The notes below the pieces were generated by a model. It was not told where the DNA came from. It ran no database searches and saw nothing but the letters and a program-made list of their open reading frames with translations. 55,484 bases of DNA from Planctomycetota bacterium (lineage in GTDB: Bacteria; Planctomycetota; UBA1135; GCA-002686595), in NCBI GenBank assembly GCA_009691855.1, contig SIAI01000030.1, forward strand, positions 1 to 55,484, written 5' to 3'. Position numbers and translations under genes: made by a program. The first letter of the stretch is position 1; each line of letters begins with the position of its first letter. Below, one piece after another: positions 45,107-53,994 of this stretch.

Positions 45107-47770
45107 TCAGCGCGCCTTCCGTTGCAGCTCGCGCAGGCGGAGCAGCGCGTCGAGCGGAGTCAGGCGATCGAGGTCGAGGGCGGCGAGCTCGTCCTCGACG
45201 ACGCTGCGCGGGGCGAAGAGCGACAGCTGGGTCGGAGCCCCAGGCGTCCGCGGAGTGCCGGGCGCGCCCTCGAGGATGCGCGCAGCGAGACCTTCCTCGT
45301 CGCGCTCGAGGTCCTGCAGGATCGCGCGCGCCCGCGTGAGTACCTCGGCCGGGACGCCCGCCAGGCGCGCGACGTGGATGCCGTAGGAGCGGTCGGTGCC
45401 GCCGGCCACGATCTTGTGCAGGAACACGATCTCGTCGCCCCACTCGCGCACGGCGACGTTGCGGTTTACCACGCCCTCGTAGCGCGTGGAGAGGTCGGTG
45501 AGCTGGTGGTAGTGCGTCGCGAACAGCGTGCGGCAACCGGTGCGCTCGTGCAGGTGCTCGGCGATGGCCCAGGCCAGCGCCATGCCGTCGAAGGTCGAGG
45601 TGCCGCGCCCGACCTCGTCCAGGATGACCAGCGAGCGGCGCGTGGCGTTGTTGAGGATGTTGGCGATCTCGACCATCTCGACCATGAAGGTCGACGCGCC
45701 GCGGCTGATGTCGTCGCCCGCGCCGACGCGCGTGAAGATGCGATCGACGACGCCGATCTTGGCCTCGGCGGCGGGCACGAACGAGCCGATCTGCGCCAGC
45801 AACACGATCAGCGCCACCTGGCGGATGTAGGTGGACTTGCCGGCCATGTTGGGGCCCGTGAGGATCGTCAGGCGCTGGCCGCGCTGGTCGAGCGCGGCGT
45901 CGTTGGGCACGAAGTTCTCGCACGCGCTCGAGCGCTCGATGACCGGGTGGCGGCCATCCACGATGCGAATCTCGTCCTCGTCGTCGATCACGGGCGCGGC
46001 ATAGCGGTTGGCCGCGGCCACGTGCGCCAGCGAGGCCAGGGCGTCGAGTTCGGCCAGCGCGCGCGCCGAGCCCAGCACGCGCGCCAGCTCGGTCGCCAGC
46101 GCCACGCGCAGCTCCTGGAAGATCTCGTATTCGCGCTCGAACGAGAGGCTCTCGGAGTTGAGCACCTTGTCCTCGAACTCCTTGAGCTCGGGCGTGACGT
46201 AGCGCTCGGCGGCCTTGACCGTTTGCTTGCGGATGTAGCTCGAGGGGACGCGCTCGACCTGGCTGCGCGGAACCTCGATGTAGTACCCGAAGACCGAGTT
46301 GAAGCCGATCTTGAGGCCCGGGATGCCGCTGCGCACGCTCTCTTCTGCCTGGAAGCGTGCCATCCACGACTTGGCGTCACCGGCGATCTGGCGCAGCTCG
46401 TCGAGCTCCGGCGCGAAACCCGTGCGCACGAGTCCGCCCTCCTTGAGCGTGAGCGGCGGCTCGTCCACCAGCGTGGCGGCGATGCGCGCGGTGACGTCCT
46501 CGAGCGGGTCGAGCTCGCCACGCACGCGCTGCAGCGCGGCGGATTGCGAGTCGGCGAGCTTGGCGCGCAGCACGGGGATGACCGCCAGCGATTTGCCCAG
46601 CGCCACCAGATCGCGACCGTTGGCGCGCGCGGTCGAGATGCGGCCCGCGAGGCGCTCGACGTCGAGCACCTGCTCCAGCTGCTCGCGCAGTTCTTCGCGC
46701 AGGAACGGCGCCTCGACGAGCTCGGCCACGCCGCCCAGGCGCGCGCGGATCGCATCCACGTTGCGCAGTGGGTGCAGCAACCAGTCGCGCAGCGTGCGCG
46801 CGCCCATGGGCGTCAGCGTGGCGTCGAGGACTTCGAGCAAGCTGCCCTCGCGGCGCCGTTCGCGCTGCGTCTCGACCAGCTCCAGGCACTGGCGCGTGGC
46901 GCGGTCGAGCAGCAGGAACGAGTCCGGAACGACCGGTTCGAGGCGCAGGATGTGCTCGCAGGCGGCGCGCTGCGTCTCGGCCACATACTCGATCAGCGCG
47001 CCGGCCGCGGGCACCAGCAGCGACTCGGGCTGCACGCCGAAGCCCTCCAGGCTTTTCACGCGGAAGTGGCGCGTGAGCGCGCGCAGCGCGCCGTCGGCGG
47101 CGAAGCGCCAGGCCTCGCGCTCGCTCAGGGCGACGCCGAGGTGCTCTTCGAGCTCGGTCTTCCAGTCCGGATGCTGCTGCAGCACCTCGGGCGCGAGCAA
47201 CAGCTCGGCCGGCGCCAGCCGCGCCAGCTCGTCGAGCACGCGCGCCTCGTCGATCTCGCAACCCTGCATGCGTCCGGTCGAGAGCTCGACCCAGGCGAGG
47301 CCCGCGCGGCCGCCGACGAGCACCAGGCTCGCCAGGTAGTTACTGGCGCGCGCGTCGAGCGCGTTCTCCTCGGTCAGCGTGCCGGGCGTGACCACGCGCA
47401 CGATGCCGCGCTCGACGATGCCCTTGGCCTCGCGCGGGTCCTGGAGCTGTTCGCAGATCGCCACCTTGTGCCCGAGCTTCACCAGGCGCACCAGGTAGGT
47501 ATCGGCCGCGCGCACCGGAACTCCGGCCATCGGAATCGGTTGCGGGGAGCCCTTCGAGCGCGAGGTCAGGGTCAGCCCGAGCGCGCGGGAAGCTACGATC
47601 GCGTCCTCGTGGAAGAGCTCGTAGAAGTCGCCCATGCGGAAAAACAGGAGCGCGTCCGGGGCCTCCTTCTTGGCCCTCCAGAACTGCTCCATCATGGGCG
47701 AATCGTCGCTCTGCGCGGCCGGCGGGCGGCTCGGGCTGCGGGCGACGATGCGGTCTGAGCGGGACGACAT
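45107..47770 (-). CDS. mutS: DNA mismatch repair protein MutS
   Basis: An 887-residue MutS1. The mismatch-reading motif is intact (FFRMGDFYELF, Phe49 and Glu51), so this is a true repair MutS rather than MutS2. Connector, lever and clamp domains follow (GLAWVELSTGRMQGCEID, LDRATRQCLELVETQRERRR, FNSVFGYYIEVPRSQV). The ATPase has Walker A TGPNMAGKSTYIRQ, DDISRGASTFMVEM, Walker B VILDEVGRGTSTFDGMALAW and TLFATHYHQLTDL. The dimerisation helix-turn-helix is near the C-terminus, with a proline-rich linker before it. No mutL in the window. TACACT lies 6 bases before the start at 47770 and there is no Shine-Dalgarno. Confidence 0.97.
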   Translation of the reverse strand: MSSRSDRIVARSPSRPPAAQSDDSPMMEQFWRAKKEAPDALLFFRMGDFYELFHEDAIVASRALGLTLTSRSKGSPQPIPMAGVPVRAADTYLVRLVKLGHKVAICEQLQDPREAKGIVERGIVRVVTPGTLTEENALDARASNYLASLVLVGGRAGLAWVELSTGRMQGCEIDEARVLDELARLAPAELLLAPEVLQQHPDWKTELEEHLGVALSEREAWRFAADGALRALTRHFRVKSLEGFGVQPESLLVPAAGALIEYVAETQRAACEHILRLEPVVPDSFLLLDRATRQCLELVETQRERRREGSLLEVLDATLTPMGARTLRDWLLHPLRNVDAIRARLGGVAELVEAPFLREELREQLEQVLDVERLAGRISTARANGRDLVALGKSLAVIPVLRAKLADSQSAALQRVRGELDPLEDVTARIAATLVDEPPLTLKEGGLVRTGFAPELDELRQIAGDAKSWMARFQAEESVRSGIPGLKIGFNSVFGYYIEVPRSQVERVPSSYIRKQTVKAAERYVTPELKEFEDKVLNSESLSFEREYEIFQELRVALATELARVLGSARALAELDALASLAHVAAANRYAAPVIDDEDEIRIVDGRHPVIERSSACENFVPNDAALDQRGQRLTILTGPNMAGKSTYIRQVALIVLLAQIGSFVPAAEAKIGVVDRIFTRVGAGDDISRGASTFMVEMVEIANILNNATRRSLVILDEVGRGTSTFDGMALAWAIAEHLHERTGCRTLFATHYHQLTDLSTRYEGVVNRNVAVREWGDEIVFLHKIVAGGTDRSYGIHVARLAGVPAEVLTRARAILQDLERDEEGLAARILEGAPGTPRTPGAPTQLSLFAPRSVVEDELAALDLDRLTPLDALLRLRELQRKAR

Positions 47771-47776
47771 CCGCGC

Positions 47777-47782
47777 AGTGTA
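47777..47782 (-). promoter_or_regulatory. Candidate -10 of a leaderless promoter (mutS)
   Basis: TACACT on the minus strand, 6 bases before the ATG at 47770; no Shine-Dalgarno. Confidence 0.4.
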
Positions 47783-47862
47783 GCGGCACCCCGCTGGCGC
47801 GCGAGTTGCGCAGGCGCGCGCTCCGCACACGGCCTCGGTAACGCTCCTGGGGCTCGCTACCG

Positions 47863-47868
47863 TAGGAT
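47863..47868 (+). promoter_or_regulatory. Candidate -10 of a leaderless promoter (COG3014-ycfL-lpoB operon)
   Basis: TAGGAT, 7 bases before the GTG at 47876; no Shine-Dalgarno. Confidence 0.45.
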
Positions 47869-47875
47869 CGCCCCC

Positions 47876-49216
47876 GTGCACGTCCAGAGTCCCCTCTTCT
47901 CTCGTCTCACCGTCGCCCTCGCCATCGGGCTGGGAACGAGTTGCGCGAGCTACACGGAGCGCACTTCCGAGGCTCTGCGTGACTTCCGCAGTGGACAGTT
48001 TGGACCGGCGCTCGAGGCCTACGCCGACGTCGAAGAGGTCGGCTCGTCTTTTCTCTCCGGCGCCGAAGCCGGGACCGTGGCGCTCACGGCGGGAGACTGG
48101 GATGCAGCCCTGCGCCAGTTCGGACTCGCAGCCCAGGCCGTGCGCGAACTCGAGGGGCGCGCGCTCACCGGCGAGCTCGGTGAGGTGCTGGCCAGCTGGG
48201 CGCTCAACGACACCGCGCGGGCCTACGAGGGCGAGGGTTTCGAGCGCGTCTACCTGCATTGCGGCCTGGCGATGGCCTACCTCGCCAAGGGCAAGAAGGA
48301 CGACGTGTACGTCGAGGCACGCCTCGCGAACAAGCTGCTCGAGAGCGAGGAGGAGCTCTACGAGACGAAGTACGAGGCCGGTGGCTGGGGGCACCTGATC
48401 TCGGCGGTCACCTACGAGCTGATCGGCGACAAGGACGACGCCTACATCGACTACCAGCGCATGGTGGAGAAGGGCGTTGGCACGGCCCTCGCCGGAAGGG
48501 CGCTCGTGAGGCTGGCCAAGGAACTCGGGCGCGACGAAGATTTGCCCGCACTGGAGCAGGCGTACGGCGCTGATGTCCCGCTCCCGGACGGAGCCGCCAA
48601 CATCGTCGTCCTCGCCGCGGTAGGCCTCGGTCCCTACAAGATGGAGACCGTGTTGCCAGTGCCCACGCCCGATGGCCTGTTGCAGATGGCCGTGCCGGGC
48701 TACGCGGAGCGCCCCCAGCCGGTGTCGGCCCTCCGCCTGATCGAGGGCGCGAGCGGCGATGCCGTGCGCACCGACCGCATCGAGAACGTCACCCAGATCG
48801 CCAAGGAGAACCTTGAGGACCGCCTGCTGTGGGTCGCCGCCAAGTCCGTGGCGCGGGGAATCCTGAAGCGCGAGCTGACGAAGAAGCTGGAGGACGAATT
48901 CGACCTCGCGGGGCGTGTCGCGGGCGACCTGTTCACCCTGTTCAGCGAGCGCGCCGACCTGCGCGCCTGGCTCACCCTGCCGGACACCTACCAGGCCTGC
49001 CGCATGTTCGTGCCTCCGGGCGCGCACCGGCTTACGCTGGAGGCGATCGGCGGCGAATCGGTCGAGCTCGGGAACTTCGAGCTCGGGCCGGGCGAGACGA
49101 TGCTCGTCTTCGCACGTTCGCTCGACAACCGCCTGTACGCACACTCGATCGGAGGCCAGCCAGCCGGCGCGAACGCCGGAGCTGCTTCCGCGACGACGGA
49201 GACCACAACGCCATGA
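47876..49216 (+). CDS. COG3014-type TPR lipoprotein
   Basis: A 446-residue lipoprotein starting at GTG 47876 (signal LTVALAIGLGTSC, Cys at about 23). It opens with TPR-like helices (FRSGQFGPALEAYADVEE, LTAGDWDAALRQFGLAAQ, FERVYLHCGLAMAYLAKGK), followed by KKDDVYVEARLANKLLES, a pattern of COG3014 proteins of unknown function. The second half has NIVVLAAVGLGPYKMETVLP, a helical KSVARGILKRELTKKLEDEF segment and a C-terminal beta domain. It is first in a three-gene operon with YcfL and LpoB, the same gene order seen in several Gram-negative bacteria, and may support outer-membrane control of peptidoglycan synthesis. Confidence 0.8.
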   Translation: MHVQSPLFSRLTVALAIGLGTSCASYTERTSEALRDFRSGQFGPALEAYADVEEVGSSFLSGAEAGTVALTAGDWDAALRQFGLAAQAVRELEGRALTGELGEVLASWALNDTARAYEGEGFERVYLHCGLAMAYLAKGKKDDVYVEARLANKLLESEEELYETKYEAGGWGHLISAVTYELIGDKDDAYIDYQRMVEKGVGTALAGRALVRLAKELGRDEDLPALEQAYGADVPLPDGAANIVVLAAVGLGPYKMETVLPVPTPDGLLQMAVPGYAERPQPVSALRLIEGASGDAVRTDRIENVTQIAKENLEDRLLWVAAKSVARGILKRELTKKLEDEFDLAGRVAGDLFTLFSERADLRAWLTLPDTYQACRMFVPPGAHRLTLEAIGGESVELGNFELGPGETMLVFARSLDNRLYAHSIGGQPAGANAGAASATTETTTP

Positions 49217-49644
49217 CGAACCTGATGCAACGACACCTCGCTCCGACCCTCGCCGCGCTGGCCGCTTGCCTGGCGGGTTGCGCTTCACAGCCGCCCCGCG
49301 GCACGGCCACCAACACGTACTCCGCCGACCAGGCCGGGAAGCGCGACGAGTTCCTCGGCGACAGGGACCTGGCGGCCAAGTTCGTGCTGGTCGGGATCAA
49401 GACCGAGACGCGCGACGGCCGCCTGCGCGTCCAGTTTGACCTCAAGAACACGACTTCGGCCGACCTCGCCGTCGAGTGGGCCATCGACTGGAAGGACCGC
49501 AACGGGTTCCGCATCGATACGAATCCGCACTGGCAGCCGACGATGGTCACTGGCCAGGGATTCCAGTCGATCCAGGCCACCGCGCCGACACCCGAGGCCG
49601 CGGTGTTCCAGCTGCAGTTGCGCAAGCCCACCCCGATCCGCTGA
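49213..49644 (+). CDS. YcfL family (DUF1425) lipoprotein
   Basis: A 143-residue lipoprotein (ALAACLAGC, Cys near 23). Its ATG overlaps the upstream stop (ATGA, 49213-49216). The domain from about residue 50 (KFVLVGIKTETRDGRLRVQF, DLKNTTSADLAVEWAIDWKD and HWQPTMVTGQGFQSIQATAP) is the immunoglobulin-like fold of YcfL/DUF1425, normally encoded next to lpoB. Function is unknown; the context suggests a helper of LpoB in the periplasm or outer membrane. Confidence 0.82.
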   Translation: MTNLMQRHLAPTLAALAACLAGCASQPPRGTATNTYSADQAGKRDEFLGDRDLAAKFVLVGIKTETRDGRLRVQFDLKNTTSADLAVEWAIDWKDRNGFRIDTNPHWQPTMVTGQGFQSIQATAPTPEAAVFQLQLRKPTPIR

Positions 49645-49676
49645 ATCACCCACCCAACCGTACACGGAGCCACCCC

Positions 49677-50294
49677 ATGCGTTCACGCCTTCTCGTCTTC
49701 GCCGCCCTGCTCAGCGCCTGCAGCTCGGTTCGCTACGACGACCCCGGCCGCGTCGAGACCTTGAACATCGACTACGGTTCGACCGACCTGCAGACGTTGT
49801 CGGCCGAGATGGTCGAGTCGCTGATCTCTTCGCAGAGCCTCAACTACATCAACAAGTCCGGCGACGACAAGCGCTTGCTCGTGCTCATGGGCGGGGTCGA
49901 GAACCGCACCAGCGAGCACATCGACACGCAGGGCATCACCGACAAGATCCAGACGGCCCTGCTCAAGTCCGGCAAGTTCCGTTTCACTGCTGAGGACGCG
50001 GGGCAGGACGAGATCGGCAAGCAGGTCCGCTTCCAGCGCGAGTCCGGGCGTGTGAACGAGGAAACCGCCCGGCAGTTCGGCAAGCAGCTGGGCGCCGACG
50101 TGGTCGTCTACGGGGCTCTGCGCTCGATCGAGAAGGGCGCGGGCCGCTCCATCGAGAGCGGGGGCGGCAAGAAGGAGGACGTCTATTATCAATTCATCCT
50201 GAAGTGCGTGAACATCGACACAGCCGAGGTCCTCTGGCAGGAGGAGTCCGAGCTGCGGAAGACCGCGCGCACGGGGATCTTCGGCCGGAGCTGA
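49677..50294 (+). CDS. lpoB: LpoB-type penicillin-binding protein activator
   Basis: A 205-residue lipoprotein (FAALLSAC, Cys15). The core reads LSAEMVESLISSQSLNYI, RLLVLMGGVENRTSEHIDTQ, TDKIQTALLKSGKFRFTAED, FGKQLGADVVVYGALRSIEK and YQFILKCVNIDTAEVLWQEE, which is the LpoB/COG3417 fold that stimulates class A penicillin-binding protein PBP1b in enterobacteria. Unlike E. coli LpoB there is almost no disordered linker between the lipid anchor and the domain, so reach across the periplasm would be short. It is last in the operon and is followed by two hairpins. No penicillin-binding protein gene lies in the window. Confidence 0.85.
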   Translation: MRSRLLVFAALLSACSSVRYDDPGRVETLNIDYGSTDLQTLSAEMVESLISSQSLNYINKSGDDKRLLVLMGGVENRTSEHIDTQGITDKIQTALLKSGKFRFTAEDAGQDEIGKQVRFQRESGRVNEETARQFGKQLGADVVVYGALRSIEKGAGRSIESGGGKKEDVYYQFILKCVNIDTAEVLWQEESELRKTARTGIFGRS

Positions 50295-50299
50295 GAAAA

Positions 50300-50321
50300 G
50301 CCCGACTCTTCTCGTTCGGGC
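50300..50321 (+). terminator. Weak terminator-like hairpin after lpoB
   Basis: GCCCGA and TCGGGC form a 6-bp stem 5 bases after the lpoB stop, with an A-run before it and no T-run after it. It may act on the opposite strand or assist the stronger hairpin downstream. Confidence 0.4.
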
Positions 50322-50398
50322 CTCCCGCGCCCTTGGCTCGGGGAGGCGCAGACGGACAGGTCTGACAAACGCTTCGAACGACTAGGGACTCTGGGACA

Positions 50399-50437
50399 GG
50401 CATCGCGAACCCGCTCGCAAGGGTTCGCGATGCTGTT
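50399..50437 (+). terminator. Strong intrinsic terminator-like hairpin
   Basis: CATCGCGAACCC (50401-50412) pairs perfectly with GGGTTCGCGATG (50421-50432) around an 8-base loop, extended by ACAG/CTGT and followed by TTTAA. It closes the lpoB operon before the epimerase gene. Confidence 0.8.
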
Positions 50438-50495
50438 TAAGGACCGTGGGTCCAAGGAGCGCCTCTCCGGGCTGTTCGCGAAGACCCCCCCTGCT

Positions 50496-50501
50496 TAGAT
50501 T
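50496..50501 (+). promoter_or_regulatory. Candidate -10 of a leaderless promoter (epimerase)
   Basis: TAGATT, 8 bases before the GTG at 50510; no Shine-Dalgarno. Confidence 0.45.
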
Positions 50502-50509
50502 CGCGCCCC

Positions 50510-51463
50510 GTGTCGCTGTACGTGGTCACTGGCGGGGCGGGCTTCATCGGCTCCCATCTGACTTCAGCTCTTGTCGAGCGGGGCGACCATGTGCGGGTCG
50601 TCGACGACCTCTCCGGAGGCAGGCTGGAGAACCTCGCGCATCTCAGGGTGGGGGCCCCCGGCGACGGGCCCCCGGTCGAGCTCTTCCGGGGAGACGTGTG
50701 CGCGAAGAAGCTCCTCGCCGCCGCCCTGCACGGGGCCCAGGGCGTCTTCCATGAAGCCGCCCAGGTGTCGGTGCCGGCCTCGATCCGGGACCCGGTCGCG
50801 AGCTATCAGGTCAACGTCATGGGGACCCTGAACGTGCTCGAGGCGGCGCGCGGAGCGGGCGCCAAGGTCGTCTTTGCGGCCTCATCGGCGGCCTACGGAG
50901 ACGATCCGCAGCTTCCGAAGACCGAGGACATGGCCCCCCGGCCCCTATCCCCCTACGCCTCGGGCAAGTTGGCTGGGGAGGCCCTGCTCGCGGTCTGGGG
51001 AAGGGCCTACGGGCTGCGCACGGTTGCCCTGCGCTACTTCAACGTCTACGGGCCTGGGCAGGCGGACGACAGTCCCTACTCGGGCGTGATCGCGCTCTTC
51101 GCGCGCGCTGTGCTGGAACGCCGGACCCCGACCCTCTTCGGCTCGGGGGAGCAGTCGCGCGACTTCGTGTTCGTCGAGGACGTCGTGCGCGCCAATCTCC
51201 TCGCCATGGAGCGCGAGCTGGAGCCTGGCGCGGTTCTGAACGTGGGTACGGGCAAGAGCGTCACGATCAACGAGCTCTACCGCCGACTGGCGAACCTCGG
51301 GGACTTCCCGGGCGAGCCCAAGCGAGCCCCCGCGCGCGCCGGCGACGTTCCGGACAGCCTCGCCTCGATCGCGCGCGCGCGGGCATGGCTGGGTTTCGAG
51401 CCGCAAGTCGAGCTGGGCGAGGGCTTGCGGCGGACCCTCGACTGGTACCGGACGCGGGGCTAG
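50510..51463 (+). CDS. NAD-dependent epimerase/dehydratase (nucleotide-sugar type)
   Basis: A 317-residue extended short-chain dehydrogenase starting at GTG 50510. The NAD motif is VTGGAGFIGSHL (residues 6-17), with VVDDLSGG next; the catalytic Ser is in FAASSAAYGD and Tyr/Lys in SPYASGKLAGE. The segment LRYFNVYGPGQ and RDFVFVEDVVRAN is typical of UDP-glucose/UDP-GlcNAc 4-epimerases and related WbpP enzymes. It probably makes a nucleotide sugar for a surface polysaccharide. Its stop shares the palindrome CTAG (51460-51463) with the convergent zinc-ribbon gene. Confidence 0.9.
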   Translation: MSLYVVTGGAGFIGSHLTSALVERGDHVRVVDDLSGGRLENLAHLRVGAPGDGPPVELFRGDVCAKKLLAAALHGAQGVFHEAAQVSVPASIRDPVASYQVNVMGTLNVLEAARGAGAKVVFAASSAAYGDDPQLPKTEDMAPRPLSPYASGKLAGEALLAVWGRAYGLRTVALRYFNVYGPGQADDSPYSGVIALFARAVLERRTPTLFGSGEQSRDFVFVEDVVRANLLAMERELEPGAVLNVGTGKSVTINELYRRLANLGDFPGEPKRAPARAGDVPDSLASIARARAWLGFEPQVELGEGLRRTLDWYRTRG

Positions 51464-51660
51464 TTGGCGCGCCGCAGGAAGCGCGGCTCTTCGCTCTCCT
51501 CGAACTCGGCCGCGAGTTCACGCGACAGGCATTGAACGTGGTCGCAGTAGGGTTCCGGGCACGTCAGGGCGATCACCTGACGGCGGGTGCCTTCGACCGC
51601 GTGCACGGGAACCAGCAGGTGGTCGCAGCGGGGGCACACGTATTGGAGCTGGGTCTTCAT
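51460..51660 (-). CDS. Small zinc-ribbon protein
   Basis: A 66-residue protein with two Cys clusters, VCPRCDHLLVPV and ALTCPEPYCDHVQCL, able to bind one zinc. The tail is acidic then basic (FEESEEPRFLRRAN). No further homology recognised; such mini-ribbons often are nucleic-acid or protein adaptors. It is tail-to-tail with the epimerase gene. No ribosome site or -10 was clear, so the start is chosen by the first ATG of the ribbon frame. Confidence 0.65.
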   Translation of the reverse strand: MKTQLQYVCPRCDHLLVPVHAVEGTRRQVIALTCPEPYCDHVQCLSRELAAEFEESEEPRFLRRAN

Positions 51661-51927
51661 TGGTTTTTCTGTTCTTCGGTCAGAGGCGCAAAGAACTCAC
51701 GAGTGAAGGGCCAAGGAATCGCAGACACCCGAGGATCCACACTCGACCGTCTCGGGGTGTGCCCGCGCTCTGCTCGACCTTCCCACGTCCACCGCGCCTT
51801 CCGGACCCTCTTCGGCGAGCGACGGCGGCTCCCTTGACGACCCTCTACGGGATCCCGGCCGCCCGCGGTAGCCTAGCGCGCCTCCGCCGCCCGGATCGGG
51901 CCGAGCGGGCCCCGACTCCTCCGGATC

Positions 51928-53607
51928 ATGAACCCGACCACCCAAGTTCCCCAGACCGACTTCAAGGCCGAGCTCGAGCAGCTGCTCGGGCTGAAGACCG
52001 TCACCTACAAGTACAACCTCTCCAAGGAAGACCTCTTCGGGGAGGCGATCCGGAGCGACCGCGGTCGGGTCAAGAAGGACGGGCCGAGCGACGCCCAGAA
52101 GGCCTTCCCTACCAAGCTCGGGGTCAAGGGGCCGCTCGTGTACTACACCGACCCCGACTGCACCGGCCGGCGCGTCAGGGACACCTACGCAGTCAAGTGG
52201 CCCGAGGTCGCGGACGTGATCTGGTGGAAGGACGACGTCCAGCCGTACGACCCGGAGAAGTACAGCGGCCTGCTGAAGCGCGTCGTCGCGCACCTGAACG
52301 CCAAGAAGGCGTCGCTGTACGTCAAGGACGTCTTCGTGGGCGCCGACCCCGAGTTTGCGCTGCCCTACCGCTTCGTGGGCGAGTACGCGACGCACGCGAT
52401 GTTCGCCCACAACATGTTCCCCAAGGACCTCAAGGGCGTGAAGGACGTCGCCACGCGGCGCTGGACGATGCTCAATGCGCCGTCCTTCGTGTGTGAGCCC
52501 GTTCGCGATGGCTGCCGCGCCGAGGCCGCGATCGTCATCGACGTCAAGAACAAGATCTGCCTCGTGGCCGGGCGCGCGGACTACTGCGGCGTGGTCAAGA
52601 AGACGATTTTCACGGTGGGCAACTACCTCCTGCCGCTCGAAGGGCGTTTGTCGATGCACTGCTCGGCCAACGTCGGCATGCAGGGCGACGCGGCGATCCT
52701 GTTCGGGCTTTCCGGTACCGGCAAGACCACGCTCTCGGCCGACCCGAACCGGCGCCTGATCGGCGACGACGAGACGATCTGGAGCGCGAACGGCCTCTGC
52801 AACCTCGAGGACGGCTGCTACGCGAAGCTGATCGACCTGAACAAGCAGGCCGAGCCGGTCATCGCCGCCGCGCTCTCCAAGGCGGGCACGATCATCGAGA
52901 ACGTCCCGCCCCTGAAGGGCAAGAAGATGGAGGAGTGCGAGCCCCAGGAGCTCGACCTGACCGACAAGTCGATCACCGAGAACACGCGCTTCAGCTACCC
53001 GCTCACGGCAAATCCGAACGTGATGTCCGGGGCGCGCGGACCGCACCCCGAGACGATCGTGTTGCTCACGGCCGACGCCTTCGGCGTGCTGCCGCCGCTC
53101 TCGGTGCTCGACCCCGAGCAGGTCATGTACCACTTCGTCTCGGGCTTCACCGCCAAGCTGGCCGGCACCGAGGTCGGCGTGACCGAGCCCAAGGCGGCCT
53201 TCTCGGCCTGCTTCGGCGCGCCGTTCATGGCCCACAGGCCCTCGGTCTACGCCAAGCTGCTCGGCGAGAAGATGAAGCAGCACAAGGCGCGCTGCATCCT
53301 GCTCAACACGGGCTGGTCGGGAGGCGCCTTCGGGATCGGTAAGCGCATCTCGATCGCGCACACGCGCGCTCTGCTCGACGCTGCCCTGGCCGGCCAGCTC
53401 GACAAGGTCGAGTACGAGACGCATCCGATCTTCAACCTGAAGGTCCCGAAGAGCTGTCCCGGCGTCCCTGCCGAGATCCTGAACCCGCGTAACACTTGGA
53501 AGGACAAGGCCGCCTACGACGCGCAGGCCACCAAACTGCGCGACATGTTCCGCAAGAACTTCGAGGACAAGGGCTTCTCCAAACTAGGGATCAAGGCGGT
53601 CATGTAG
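51928..53607 (+). CDS. pckA: Phosphoenolpyruvate carboxykinase (ATP)
   Basis: A 559-residue ATP-type PEP carboxykinase, the usual length for the family, converting oxaloacetate and ATP to PEP, CO2 and ADP for gluconeogenesis. The P-loop kinase 1a motif is FGLSGTGKTTLSAD (259-272). Other signatures are LSMHCSANVG (His244), RLIGDDETIW (metal-binding Asp), NTRFSYPL, VSGFTAKLAGTEVGVTEPKA and LLNTGWSGGAFGIGKRI. No Shine-Dalgarno precedes the ATG at 51928; the 267-base upstream region holds a TTGACG at about 51833 and a TAGCCT at 51868 but no convincing promoter. The TPR gene begins 3 bases after the stop, in the same direction. Confidence 0.97.
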   Translation: MNPTTQVPQTDFKAELEQLLGLKTVTYKYNLSKEDLFGEAIRSDRGRVKKDGPSDAQKAFPTKLGVKGPLVYYTDPDCTGRRVRDTYAVKWPEVADVIWWKDDVQPYDPEKYSGLLKRVVAHLNAKKASLYVKDVFVGADPEFALPYRFVGEYATHAMFAHNMFPKDLKGVKDVATRRWTMLNAPSFVCEPVRDGCRAEAAIVIDVKNKICLVAGRADYCGVVKKTIFTVGNYLLPLEGRLSMHCSANVGMQGDAAILFGLSGTGKTTLSADPNRRLIGDDETIWSANGLCNLEDGCYAKLIDLNKQAEPVIAAALSKAGTIIENVPPLKGKKMEECEPQELDLTDKSITENTRFSYPLTANPNVMSGARGPHPETIVLLTADAFGVLPPLSVLDPEQVMYHFVSGFTAKLAGTEVGVTEPKAAFSACFGAPFMAHRPSVYAKLLGEKMKQHKARCILLNTGWSGGAFGIGKRISIAHTRALLDAALAGQLDKVEYETHPIFNLKVPKSCPGVPAEILNPRNTWKDKAAYDAQATKLRDMFRKNFEDKGFSKLGIKAVM

Positions 53608-53610
53608 CGC

Positions 53611-53985
53611 GTGCCCAACCCCAAAGAACTCTATCGCGCCGGCCTCGGGCACTACGGCAAGCGCGAGTACGCAGCGGCGGTCGAGGCCTACCGCCGCGCG
53701 CTGGCCGAGCGCCCCGAGTGGAGCGATTGCCTGCAGGCGCTCGGCATGGCGCAGATGCACGGTGGCGAGCTCGAGGAGGCGCTGAAGAACCTCGAACGAG
53801 TCACGCAGCTCGCGCCCGATGACCCGCTGGCCTTCACCAGCCTCTCGATGTGTCTGCAGCGCTTGAATCGCATCGCCGACGCCGAGACCGCCCAGGCCAA
53901 GGCGCGCATGCTTTCCTGGAAGCAGGAGCTCAAAACCAACCCGAACGCGCCTCCGCCTTCGACCGGCATCCCGGTGAAGTCGTAG
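53611..53985 (+). CDS. Small tetratricopeptide-repeat protein
   Basis: A 124-residue cytosolic protein from GTG 53611. Three TPR units fill residues 4-103 (LYRAGLGHYGKREYAAAVEA, LQALGMAQMHGGELEEALKN and AFTSLSMCLQRLNRIADAET), followed by a proline-rich tail. It starts 3 bases after pckA and is probably co-transcribed, possibly as a protein-interaction partner; the partner is unknown. It ends 9 bases before the convergent MIP18-type gene. Confidence 0.85.
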   Translation: MPNPKELYRAGLGHYGKREYAAAVEAYRRALAERPEWSDCLQALGMAQMHGGELEEALKNLERVTQLAPDDPLAFTSLSMCLQRLNRIADAETAQAKARMLSWKQELKTNPNAPPPSTGIPVKS

Positions 53986-53994
53986 GCGCGGCGC

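Noticed and set aside
47772..49288. Extension of the mutS reading frame to 49288 giving a 1393-residue protein.
   Set aside because: The added part is antisense to the COG3014 and YcfL genes and shows no domain; MutS begins at MSSRSD with normal length.
51833..51873. TTGACG and TAGCCT upstream of pckA as a -35/-10 pair.
   Set aside because: The spacing is about 29 bases and no other -10 lies at 16-18 bases, so the pair is not a plausible sigma-70 promoter.
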